This document shows positions 1 to 7,668 of a stretch of DNA of 64,000 nt, piece by piece. Each line of letters begins with the position of its first letter. Within the stretch, counting starts at the first letter, position 1. The notes under the pieces were generated by a model. The model did not search any database, was not told the origin of the DNA, and worked only from the letters and a program-made list of their open reading frames with translations. Location of the stretch: assembly GCA_018780035.1 (NCBI GenBank), contig JADMKE010000004.1, positions 179,776 through 243,775 of the forward strand, written 5' to 3'. The stretch comes from Candidatus Sericytochromatia bacterium. GTDB taxonomy: Bacteria > Cyanobacteriota > Sericytochromatia > UBA7694. A program made the position numbers and the translations under genes.

Positions 1-11
1 CTGAGCCCACC

Positions 12-278
12 ATGCCCCCGATCCCCGGCACTGAGCCCAAGAGCATTGTGGACAACACCTTAAAACAGCTCAACAGCCAGGCTTCTGAAGCCAATTTCCG
101 TACCTCACAGGCCGGTTTCCGGGTTGCGATTCGCAGCTTGAGCCTCGAACAGCTCAAAGCCACCGATAAACTGGTGCGTGATGCGATCAACACGACCCCT
201 GACTACCGCAGCCAGAAATTATTGGATGCCCTGCTGGTCGATCTCTTGATGGAAGCCACGATGCGTCCCAAAGCTTAA
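12..278 (+). CDS. Small hypothetical protein, possibly 5'-truncated by the window edge
   Basis: An 88-residue open frame that is still open upstream to base 3, so the true start may lie outside the window. The visible product is soluble and mostly helical, with no signal peptide or membrane segment. A proline-rich head (PPIPGTEPK) is followed by an amphipathic helical region ending in LLVDLLMEATMRPKA. I do not recognise a family. A clear intrinsic terminator lies 15 bases downstream, so this is the last gene of its transcript. The Pro-rich leaderless head resembles that of several other hypothetical proteins in this window, but this is only a resemblance of style. Confidence 0.55.
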   Translation: MPPIPGTEPKSIVDNTLKQLNSQASEANFRTSQAGFRVAIRSLSLEQLKATDKLVRDAINTTPDYRSQKLLDALLVDLLMEATMRPKA

Positions 279-292
279 TTAAAAATCGAAAA

Positions 293-330
293 GGCCGTGA
301 ACATCACTGTGTTCCCGGTCTTTTTTATTT
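293..330 (+). terminator. Rho-independent terminator
   Basis: An 11-bp stem (293-303 with 310-320, one G-U pair and one mismatch) encloses a six-base loop. It is followed at once by TTTTTTATTT. It closes the gene ending at 278. Confidence 0.85.
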
Positions 331-350
331 AAGCTTACGGATTAAATTTT

Positions 351-1628
351 ATGCAAATCACCGCCTATTCCCCCACTCACACTCAGGTTACACCCCTGCG
401 CTCATTGGCCCCTTTGCCTCTGGTGCGCACAGCTGGGGTAATCGCTCCGCAAAAGATCTTGCCAACGGCACTCGCCAGCCCGGATCAATTGCGCCGCATG
501 GTGCAGGGTCCAATTCCCGCTAACCATTTGGTTGGCTTGGCTGGTCCGACTCAACCCCATCCAGAACTGGGGACGCAAAGCCTGTCGTTTGAGCCCGGAT
601 TGCAGTTGGCCCGGCCGATTGGCATGGCTTCCAGCTTAGATGCCGCCCTCAAACAGGTGCAAGGCAAGCGCCAAGATTTTGCCTTGATTCAGACTCCTTC
701 TGGCATCGCGATTCACCCGATTCACAAACCGCGTTGGGGGTTTGACGATTTTCGGGATCTGTCGCGTTATGAGCAATTGCGGGATTTGCGGGTCTCTCCT
801 GGGATTCTGGCCCTGGTTTCTCAGCGTGGCAAGGTGCGTTTTAATGCACCTCAGCAGAGCCCTTTGGCTTTTGCGCCGATCATGGGGGCATCGGCTGCGG
901 ATCGTCTGCCTGAGTTGATCGCCAAGTCCGATCAGGTTTTGCTGAGACTCAAGCAGATGGAAGCGGTTTTGGGCCAGCGCCGCGATCATCGCGGCATTTT
1001 TGCCGCGATGTACCGTGTGATTACCGAGCGGGCCCAGACGGAAATGCACAGCTATATTGGCAAAGGGGATTTGCGTGCGGCTGAATTTGAAGGCCGCCTT
1101 TTGATTGATTTTGCCAATTATTATTTCCGGGCCTTTGATGCCTATGCCGCTGGCGATTTGCAAGCAGTTCCTGAAGTGTGGCGTTCGGCCTTTGATGCTG
1201 GCCGTCTGGCTGAATTGCGGGGTTATCCAGCTTGGAGCACAACCGAAATTGTTGGCTTATCGATGGTGGCCCATATTGTGCATGATCTGCCCTTTGTTTT
1301 AAAAAATCTCGGTTTTAATTCCCAAGATACCCACATCAATGCGGTCTATGACCATTTTAATACCGCTCTGATTTCAGAAAAAGATCGGATTATTGGGGCG
1401 ATTGCCAAGGCCTATGGGCCCACCGACTTGGCCCGTCTGGAAAAAGCCCTGAATACAGCCTTGGCACCTTTGCCGGGTGCCAACCCCGCTCCAAAGATTG
1501 AAAAAGGATTATTCAGTGCCTTGCGCAATTTGGCCAAACGGGCGTCGCAACAAAATAATCCAAGTGAGATTCGCCAGATCGCTTTACGCCTATCGGATCG
1601 TGTTCGTATTTTGCCCGGGGGCAATTGA
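351..1628 (+). CDS. DUF5995-domain protein with an uncharacterised N-terminal half
   Basis: A 425-residue protein. The C-terminal part (about residues 200-370) looks like DUF5995. It has a helical start with RGIFAAMYRVIT, then LLIDFANYYFRAFDAY, VPEVWRSAF, and the conserved core LSMVAHIVHDLPFVL, whose His residues resemble the (N/A)HINHDLP signature of that family. No biochemical function is established for DUF5995. The first 190 residues match nothing I know. They begin with a leaderless, proline-rich head (MQITAYSPTH) and have no signal peptide. The gene is preceded by the terminator at 293-330 and followed by sppA after 95 bases, so it is probably monocistronic or leads into sppA. The reading frame is intact and codon use matches its neighbours. 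Confidence 0.7.
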   Translation: MQITAYSPTHTQVTPLRSLAPLPLVRTAGVIAPQKILPTALASPDQLRRMVQGPIPANHLVGLAGPTQPHPELGTQSLSFEPGLQLARPIGMASSLDAALKQVQGKRQDFALIQTPSGIAIHPIHKPRWGFDDFRDLSRYEQLRDLRVSPGILALVSQRGKVRFNAPQQSPLAFAPIMGASAADRLPELIAKSDQVLLRLKQMEAVLGQRRDHRGIFAAMYRVITERAQTEMHSYIGKGDLRAAEFEGRLLIDFANYYFRAFDAYAAGDLQAVPEVWRSAFDAGRLAELRGYPAWSTTEIVGLSMVAHIVHDLPFVLKNLGFNSQDTHINAVYDHFNTALISEKDRIIGAIAKAYGPTDLARLEKALNTALAPLPGANPAPKIEKGLFSALRNLAKRASQQNNPSEIRQIALRLSDRVRILPGGN

Positions 1629-1723
1629 GATCGGCACAAGCCCCCATGCCGGGGTATAATGATGTCCAATTGTTGATATCCAAATTGTTCGGTCGCCATT
1701 TTTTGAAATAGGAAGTAGCCGTC

Positions 1724-2755
1724 GTGGAGTCCCAAACAGATCAGCCCCTGAGTTCCCCTTCAACCCCGCCTGCCAATCGTCAAGAAAAAACCATTGTGAT
1801 TGCTTTGATCCTGCTCTGTCTGATCACCGCTGTGGGCAATTGGGTGATGGGGGTGCGCAAGCCCGCTTCTCCCTCTTCAAGCAGCAATGCGGGGAAAGAA
1901 TTGGCCGAGAGTTTGCTGGCCGAACATGTCGATATTGGCATTCTGGCGGTCGAAGGCACGATTATGTACCAGACCGATAGTGGCTTTGGCGGGGGCGGTG
2001 GAGCCTCTGGCGAAAAATTGGTCGCAGCCATTCGCCAGGCCGAAAAAGATGGTGTGAAGGGCCTTTTGGTCAAAATTAACAGCCCCGGCGGCACCGCAGC
2101 GGCTTCTCAGGCGGTCTATCAGCAATTGCAGGCGATCAAAGCCAGCAGCAAGGTCAAAGTCGTGGCTGCGATGGGAGATGTGGCAGCCTCTGGCGGCTAT
2201 TATATTGCCAGCGCTGCGGATCAAATCGTCGCTAACCCCGCTACCTTGACGGGCAGCATTGGCGTGATTGCCCAATTCACCAAATTGCAAGGGCTTTACG
2301 ATAAACTGGGCTTGGCCACCACTGTGATCAAAAGTGGCAAGCACAAGGATATTGGTTCTCCTTTTCGGCCCACGACCCCTGAAGAGACCCGCATTTTGCA
2401 AGCCATGATCGACGATACCTATTCAGACTTTGTCAAAGCTGTGGCCCAAGGCCGGAAATTACCCGAAGCCCGTGTGCGCGAATTGGCTGATGGCCGGATT
2501 TATACGGGCAATCAGGCTTTAAAACACAAATTGGTTGATCGCCTCGGCGATTATCAATTTGCTCTCGAACAGCTCAAAAAAATGATCCAGGTCGGCAAAG
2601 ATGCCAAAGTCAAAGACTATAGCAAGCCCTCGATTAACGAATGGTTAGACATGTTCAGCACCCGCATGCAGCGCTCTCCGTTCGTCTCGATTGAGCAGGC
2701 CGGTTTGGCCCATTTGCAGCATTTAAATAAAGTGCCGCTGATGCTCTATTATTAG
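1724..2755 (+). CDS. sppA: Signal peptide peptidase SppA (S49 family, short form)
   Basis: Inner-membrane serine protease that clips cleaved signal peptides and other membrane-proximal peptides. At 343 residues it is the single-domain Bacillus-type form rather than the double-length E. coli form. One membrane helix lies at about residues 24-44, and the catalytic domain follows. The nucleophile is Ser156 in AASGGYY and the general-base Lys is Lys208 in KSGKHKDIGSP. The 52-residue spacing equals that of the Ser-Lys dyad in B. subtilis SppA. The INSPGG motif at 118-123 forms the oxyanion side of the site. The start is a GTG preceded by AGGAAG with 8 bases of spacing; no ATG alternative keeps the membrane helix. 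Confidence 0.93.
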   Translation: MESQTDQPLSSPSTPPANRQEKTIVIALILLCLITAVGNWVMGVRKPASPSSSSNAGKELAESLLAEHVDIGILAVEGTIMYQTDSGFGGGGGASGEKLVAAIRQAEKDGVKGLLVKINSPGGTAAASQAVYQQLQAIKASSKVKVVAAMGDVAASGGYYIASAADQIVANPATLTGSIGVIAQFTKLQGLYDKLGLATTVIKSGKHKDIGSPFRPTTPEETRILQAMIDDTYSDFVKAVAQGRKLPEARVRELADGRIYTGNQALKHKLVDRLGDYQFALEQLKKMIQVGKDAKVKDYSKPSINEWLDMFSTRMQRSPFVSIEQAGLAHLQHLNKVPLMLYY

Positions 2756-2853
2756 GTTTTCGCCCTGCTTTGGGGGGCTTGAACAAAACCTGTTTATATG
2801 TTAATCTCATCTTAATCACACGATCTTCATCCCATTTTTTGTAAAGGATTTTT

Positions 2854-3738
2854 ATGCGCCCCATATCTGCGTATTCAACCGCTCTCTTGCTCTCAAGCCT
2901 GGCGCTCAGCGCCTGCGCCCTGATGCCAAATCCTTTGAATCAGCCTTTGAACCGTTCCAACAACCCCACTTTAAACGCCCAGTCTCGTTCTTTGCGGTCT
3001 GTTCTTCGCCCTGATGTGGTGCAAATCCCTTCCCCCAATCACAATGAGCGCCCGGCCAATGCCAAAATCAACACCATTGTTTTGCACCATACCGCAATGG
3101 CCGGAGATGCCCGTGCTGTGGCACGTTTTTTTGCCAACCCCAAAGCGGGAGCCAGTTCGCATTATATTGTTGACCGCGATGGTTCTCTTGTTCAACCTGT
3201 CGCTGATGACCGCCGTTCCTGGCATGCGGGCAAAAGTGAATTTAATGGGGTGGGCGACGTTAATAATTTTTCAATTGGGATTGAAATCTGCAATGTGGGG
3301 GATTCTCAAGAACCCTATTCCGATGCCCAATACGACGGTATTATTCGGCTGGTGGGCTGGTTGGTGCAAACCTATCAGGTGCCTTTGAATCAGATTACCC
3401 GTCACCGTGATGTGGCTGTGCCCAAAGGCCGTAAAATTGATACTTCCAATAATTTTTCGGTCGAACGGGTGGTGACTGGGGTGCGGGCCTTGTTAAATGG
3501 CACGTATGTTCCCCCCGCTGTGCAGCCTCCGACTCCGCCACCTGCTTTGCCCGCTTACAGGAATGTTTTGGTTGAATCGGGACAAAAGACCTTTGAGGAT
3601 TTGGCCGATATTCACCTTGATAATTCCAATCGCTGGGTTGAAATTCAAGCTTTAAATCCAGGCGTGACGGGCTTAAAACCCGGACAAACGGTCAAAATTC
3701 CCAACCATGCCGAGATGTTTTTCCAGCTCGCCCGTTAA
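2854..3738 (+). CDS. Lipoprotein N-acetylmuramoyl-L-alanine amidase with C-terminal LysM-like domain
   Basis: Peptidoglycan amidase of the Amidase_2/PGRP family (AmiD-like), predicted to be anchored in the envelope. A signal peptide ends in the lipobox LSAC, so Cys21 is the lipidated residue. The catalytic domain covers about residues 65-215. Zinc ligands are expected at the LHHT pair (His78/79), His184 in TRHRD and Asp196; Glu144 in IGIEICN is a likely catalytic residue. A proline-rich linker (about 219-235) leads to a C-terminal segment ending in GLKPGQTVKIP, typical of a LysM fold that binds glycan. An AGGA-type ribosome binding site (AAAGGA) precedes the ATG. The gene follows sppA by about 100 bases and is convergent with the response regulator downstream. 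Confidence 0.9.
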   Translation: MRPISAYSTALLLSSLALSACALMPNPLNQPLNRSNNPTLNAQSRSLRSVLRPDVVQIPSPNHNERPANAKINTIVLHHTAMAGDARAVARFFANPKAGASSHYIVDRDGSLVQPVADDRRSWHAGKSEFNGVGDVNNFSIGIEICNVGDSQEPYSDAQYDGIIRLVGWLVQTYQVPLNQITRHRDVAVPKGRKIDTSNNFSVERVVTGVRALLNGTYVPPAVQPPTPPPALPAYRNVLVESGQKTFEDLADIHLDNSNRWVEIQALNPGVTGLKPGQTVKIPNHAEMFFQLAR

Positions 3739-3771
3739 AGAGGGAGCCGCTGAGCCCAGACGGTTTGAAAT

Positions 3772-4131
3772 TCAGTCTGCTGTTTGAAAAACCTTGACCC
3801 GTTTGATGAATTCATCGGGCTCAAAGGGTTTGAGGATATAGTCTTGGGCACCCGCGGCCAGCATGCTCGCCTTATCGGCTTCATTGTCCCTTGCGGTTAA
3901 AAGAATCACTGGCGTTTGGGGTGATTTTTGTTTGAAGACCTGAACCAAAAACATGCCATCGACATCGGGTAAACCCAGATCGGAGATGATCAGATCGGGT
4001 ACCGCCTCGTCGAAAATTTGCAGGGCCTCCTGTGCTGTTTCGGCCCAAACCAATTCAAAGTTTTCTCTTTGAAATAGGATATCCAGAATCGTAAAAATAT
4101 CTGGATCGTCTTCTATCAGCAGAATTCGCAT
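3772..4131 (-). CDS. Single-domain response regulator
   Basis: A stand-alone receiver domain of 119 residues with no output domain, so it should signal by protein-protein contact in the manner of CheY/Spo0F. The acidic pocket (IEDD, residues 6-9), phosphoacceptor Asp51 in SDLGLPDVDG, Thr79 and Lys101 in ILKPF are all present. It lies 31 bases downstream of a second receiver of nearly equal length on the same strand. Both follow the TPR glycosyltransferase gene, so the three are probably cotranscribed. No histidine kinase is adjacent; the hybrid kinase at 40-42 kb is the only kinase-like gene in the window. Confidence 0.9.
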   Translation of the reverse strand: MRILLIEDDPDIFTILDILFQRENFELVWAETAQEALQIFDEAVPDLIISDLGLPDVDGMFLVQVFKQKSPQTPVILLTARDNEADKASMLAAGAQDYILKPFEPDEFIKRVKVFQTAD

Positions 4132-4162
4132 ATCTCAGCTTTCCGTTCTTCCAAAATCAGAA

Positions 4163-4525
4163 TCATTGCGCTTGTGCCAGGACTGCATTGACACGTTTGA
4201 CCAACTCGCGGATGTCAAAAGGTTTGCAAATATAGTCGCGGGCCCCTGTGGCTTTGGCATCTTCACGATCCATATCTGTATTGTGGCCCGTTAAAAAAAC
4301 CAGTGGGACATTCGGCTGACGATCCGAAAGGGCATGGGCCAAATGCACGCCATCGACATCAGGCAAACCAATATCACACAAAACCAAATCAGGTGGGTTT
4401 TGCTCAAACAGACGCAATCCTTCCAAACCTGTGGCGGCCCAAATCAGCTCCACAGGCTCTGAACGAAAGGCGATTCGAACCAGGGCAAAAATATCTTTGT
4501 CATCGTCGATTAGCAAAATGCGCAT
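4163..4525 (-). CDS. Single-domain response regulator
   Basis: A 120-residue receiver-only protein and paralogue of the gene just downstream. Conserved residues sit at the same positions: acidic pocket IDDD, Asp51 in CDIGLPDVDG, Thr79 and Lys101 in ICKPF. The two share the block 'DIGLPDVDG/DLGLPDVDG' and the same length, which suggests a local duplication followed by divergence. The gene lies 19 bases after the stop of the TPR/glycosyltransferase gene, consistent with one transcript. Partners are unknown. Confidence 0.9.
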   Translation of the reverse strand: MRILLIDDDKDIFALVRIAFRSEPVELIWAATGLEGLRLFEQNPPDLVLCDIGLPDVDGVHLAHALSDRQPNVPLVFLTGHNTDMDREDAKATGARDYICKPFDIRELVKRVNAVLAQAQ

Positions 4526-4544
4526 ATCCCGATTTTACCTGATT

Positions 4545-7004
4545 TTATGGTTCTGAAAAAGAGGTGTTAGCGTTGGGCTTTACTTTGCTTTGGCTGCGCA
4601 GGTGCAATTCAGCCAGAAGAAGGTCTTCCAATTCACGCACGGCACCCAGATTTTCGTAAATCTGAGTGAGGCCATTGGCTATTTGTGCTTGCATTTCAGT
4701 GCGAAAAGTTGTGTCTTGAGCAATTTTTAAAGCCAAAGTGACATATTCTGCAGAGCTTTGTGCAATTAAATCACGGATCCCCATTTGTTGGTAAATTGCA
4801 GCGCTGAGTCTTTGACTCGGCCATTCTCCGGTCAAGGTTACCAAGGGCGTGCCTGTAATCAGAGTATCCAGGCTGGTATTGCCACCCGATAGAGGCCAGG
4901 TGTCCAAATTGACGTCGCAGAGCGCCACCAATTGCAAAAAATCGGCTTCACTTTGGCGCGGCAAAAACAAAATGCGCCCATATGCTTGGGGCAAATTTCG
5001 GGCCAAACGGGCCCGCAAAAGTTCTCCCCAATGTGGGTGAGGACCTTCTAATAAGACCAAATGGCTGTCTGGATCTTGGCTCAATAGGGCTTCAAAGAGA
5101 CGATCTGTGTGGGGATGGATTTTGAATAGACTTTGGGGGCAGATATAGAGATGCCCATTTTCGGGCAAGCCAAAATCGCTACGGGTTTTTTCCTGCTTTT
5201 GAAAAGACGGGCGGAAATAATAGGGAAAAAGTACTTTCATGCAGAGCAATTTTTCACTATAAACCTGTTTCGAAAGTTCTGTTTCTAAATACGCACTCGA
5301 TATAAAACAGTCCAGATTGTCGATCCCTGAAGTCGTTCCGTGCCCCCATGTTGTGACCTGCAATGGAGCCAGTCGGGCCATGGCCAAAAAATAAGACAGT
5401 GATTCCATGCCAATATCTGGGTAAAAGAGAATATCCAACGCTTCTTCAGCCAGTTCTTGCCGAGCGGCATAAAGGGAGGGGGTGAGAATCCGGGCCCGAT
5501 CAGCACTGGCCATGATGGCTTGTCCCATCGCTTCTTCGGGCGCAATTAAAGGATAGACGCAGACTTCAAAGCGGTTGCGATCCAACTTGGCTATGACCCC
5601 TTGCATTAATTTGCCAATGGAATGCGCACGCAGGTGTTTGGAGACAAAGCCAATTTTGACTTTTCGCTTTTTCTGCTCGTTTGGTTTTGGGGGCCCTTGA
5701 TAGTTCTGACAATGGGGAGCGGTATAACTGAGGGCGGGGCAAGCCTTTTGATAAAGTTGGCCAAGTTTGAGCTGAAGATCGGGGGTGGGTTCGCCCTGAT
5801 AATGCAGATAAAAGGGCAGTTCGCCCACTTCGGCATCGGGATCGATGAGCTGGAGATCTGCCTCTAAAAGGGCGTCTAAATTTTGGCTGTAGCGCTTTTT
5901 CCAGGCTGCCATGTCTTCGAGCGAGTGATAGAGGGCGGGCAATAAAAGGGCTTGGCGAATCTGTAAACCCGCGCGCGGTCTCAGCTCAAAGGCTGTGGCA
6001 TAGGCTTTTTCAACCAATTCCAAGTTATGCATTTCACGGGCGATCACACCGAGGTTCTCCCAGGCATCGACATAATCGGGCGCCTTTTGTACTGCCTCTT
6101 GGGCATATGCCAAAGCCTGGTCATACTCTCTGCGGACCATGGCCACTCCCGCTAAATTATTGATCACCTGGACAAAGTCTGGTTGAATTGCCAAAGCCTG
6201 TTGATAGTGGGCTTGGGCCTGATCCAATTGATTGCAGCGGTACCAGATATTGCCGAGACTGTTGTGGCTCAGTGCGTGGTTGGGATTTTGGGCCAAGACC
6301 CCTTCAAAACATTCAATCGCTTCGGCATAGACATGGTGTTGAGCCAGTAGCTCTCCCAGCCAATACAGGGCATCGGGCTGTTGGGGTTGCACTTTGAGTG
6401 TTTGCCGGTAAAAGGCCTCAGCGGCGGCTGTATTTGCTTGCTGATGCTCCAAATGGGCCAGATAAAACCAGGCCTGCCAAAGCTGAGGAGCCTGGCGACA
6501 GACACTTTGATAAATCTGACGCGCCTCTTCCCAATGTTGAAGCTTTTCATGCATTTGACCGAGGGAGAGGTGAATGGCGGTCTGCATGGGCAATCGGATC
6601 AGTGCTTCTTGGTAATAGCCCAGGGCTTTTTCCCAATTCTGTTGATTGCGGTAGATATTTCCCAGATTGTGGAGGGCTTCTGAGAGATTGGGATTGTGTT
6701 TGAGCGCCGTCTGATAATGGATTGCGGCCTCATCTATTTTTCCCAGACCCGAGAGTAAATTGGCGAGATTATTGTGGATATGAGCAGCTGTGGGTGCAAT
6801 TTCCACTGCCTGTTTTAAGTAGCTGATACCCACTTCGGGATGGCCTTTTTGGGCCTCACTGATGCCCCAAATTTGAAGCGCGTCCGCATTTTGGGGGTAT
6901 AAGGCGTGCAACTCTTGGCAAATGACCGCAATTTCGCCCCAGCGGCTCTGCTGCTGAAGCAAGCCACAGCGTTTTAATTGTTGAATTTCGTAGTCGCTGT
7001 ACAT
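4545..7004 (-). CDS. TPR-repeat protein with C-terminal OGT/SPINDLY-like glycosyltransferase domain (GT41)
   Basis: A probable cytoplasmic protein O-glycosyltransferase. Residues 1 to about 360 are roughly ten tetratricopeptide repeats (recurring NLGNIYRNQQNWEKALGYY-like units) that would hold the target protein. After a linker, about residues 425-800 resemble the catalytic part of O-GlcNAc transferase/SPINDLY. It has KIGFVSKHLRAHSIGK, a TWGHGTTSG segment, ICPQSLFKIHP, the nucleotide-sugar region CDVNLDTWPLSGGNTSLD and LVTLTGEWPSQR. I place the start at the second ATG (7004), giving 819 residues, because GGGGAG precedes it while the upstream ATG at 7034 has no ribosome binding site. The acceptor is unknown. 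Two receiver proteins are encoded immediately downstream. Confidence 0.87.
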   Translation of the reverse strand: MYSDYEIQQLKRCGLLQQQSRWGEIAVICQELHALYPQNADALQIWGISEAQKGHPEVGISYLKQAVEIAPTAAHIHNNLANLLSGLGKIDEAAIHYQTALKHNPNLSEALHNLGNIYRNQQNWEKALGYYQEALIRLPMQTAIHLSLGQMHEKLQHWEEARQIYQSVCRQAPQLWQAWFYLAHLEHQQANTAAAEAFYRQTLKVQPQQPDALYWLGELLAQHHVYAEAIECFEGVLAQNPNHALSHNSLGNIWYRCNQLDQAQAHYQQALAIQPDFVQVINNLAGVAMVRREYDQALAYAQEAVQKAPDYVDAWENLGVIAREMHNLELVEKAYATAFELRPRAGLQIRQALLLPALYHSLEDMAAWKKRYSQNLDALLEADLQLIDPDAEVGELPFYLHYQGEPTPDLQLKLGQLYQKACPALSYTAPHCQNYQGPPKPNEQKKRKVKIGFVSKHLRAHSIGKLMQGVIAKLDRNRFEVCVYPLIAPEEAMGQAIMASADRARILTPSLYAARQELAEEALDILFYPDIGMESLSYFLAMARLAPLQVTTWGHGTTSGIDNLDCFISSAYLETELSKQVYSEKLLCMKVLFPYYFRPSFQKQEKTRSDFGLPENGHLYICPQSLFKIHPHTDRLFEALLSQDPDSHLVLLEGPHPHWGELLRARLARNLPQAYGRILFLPRQSEADFLQLVALCDVNLDTWPLSGGNTSLDTLITGTPLVTLTGEWPSQRLSAAIYQQMGIRDLIAQSSAEYVTLALKIAQDTTFRTEMQAQIANGLTQIYENLGAVRELEDLLLAELHLRSQSKVKPNANTSFSEP

Positions 7005-7119
7005 GGTTTTAAGTCTCCCCAGTATAACAGACATGGCAGAAGGTAACTGCTTCGCCTAAATTAGGGACAAGCTCTCGGGCTCCGTGTTAAAATAAGCGCA
7101 GACCAAAGGAGCTTATTCC

Positions 7120-7629
7120 ATGATAGAAATGCGCGTTTCAGGGATTGTTCTCGATCCCCAGTCCCGTAACCCCATTGTTGTTTTGCGAGATACTCCTGAA
7201 CGGCGTGCTTTGATGATCTGGATTGGGCCTCCGGAAGCCAATTCGATTATGTTGGCACTCGAAAATGTCACTTTGGCCCGCCCGGCCACCCACGACCTTT
7301 TTGTCAACGCACTTGAGCAGTTTGGCGTGATGGTGAACAGTGTGGTCGTCAACCGCATGGAAGACAATACCTTCTTTGCCGTGCTTAAGGTGACCACCAA
7401 AGAGGGCAAACAAATGGAGATCGACTCCCGCCCCAGTGATGCCATTGCGATTGGTTTGCGCACCGAAAGCCCGATTTTTGTCTCGGAAGAGGTCATGCTC
7501 TCCAGCGCGATTCCGATCAATCCGGCCCAGGAAGAAAAAGAGACCCGCGATTTTAAAGATTTTATCCAAACCATTAAACCCAGCGATTTTATCAACCAAT
7601 CCCGTGAGCGCGATGGGGAGATCAATTAG
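7120..7629 (+). CDS. Bifunctional nuclease family protein (DUF151)
   Basis: A 169-residue cytoplasmic protein of the BFN/DUF151 family. The conserved core is visible from residue 2 to about 135. It includes VLRDTPERRALMIWIGPPEA, an ALENV helix with the following RP(A)THDLF, and SRPSDAIAIGLRTESPIFV. Some family members show nuclease activity in plants, and the bacterial role is poorly defined. A strong ribosome binding site (AAAGGAG) sits 9 bases before the ATG. The gene heads a run of plus-strand genes reaching to 10.4 kb and is divergent from the TPR glycosyltransferase gene; the 115-base gap between them must hold both promoters. Confidence 0.92.
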   Translation: MIEMRVSGIVLDPQSRNPIVVLRDTPERRALMIWIGPPEANSIMLALENVTLARPATHDLFVNALEQFGVMVNSVVVNRMEDNTFFAVLKVTTKEGKQMEIDSRPSDAIAIGLRTESPIFVSEEVMLSSAIPINPAQEEKETRDFKDFIQTIKPSDFINQSRERDGEIN

Positions 7630-7668
7630 CTTCGTCGGTCTAACCCACCCAGAAAGGGAGAGCTTAGC

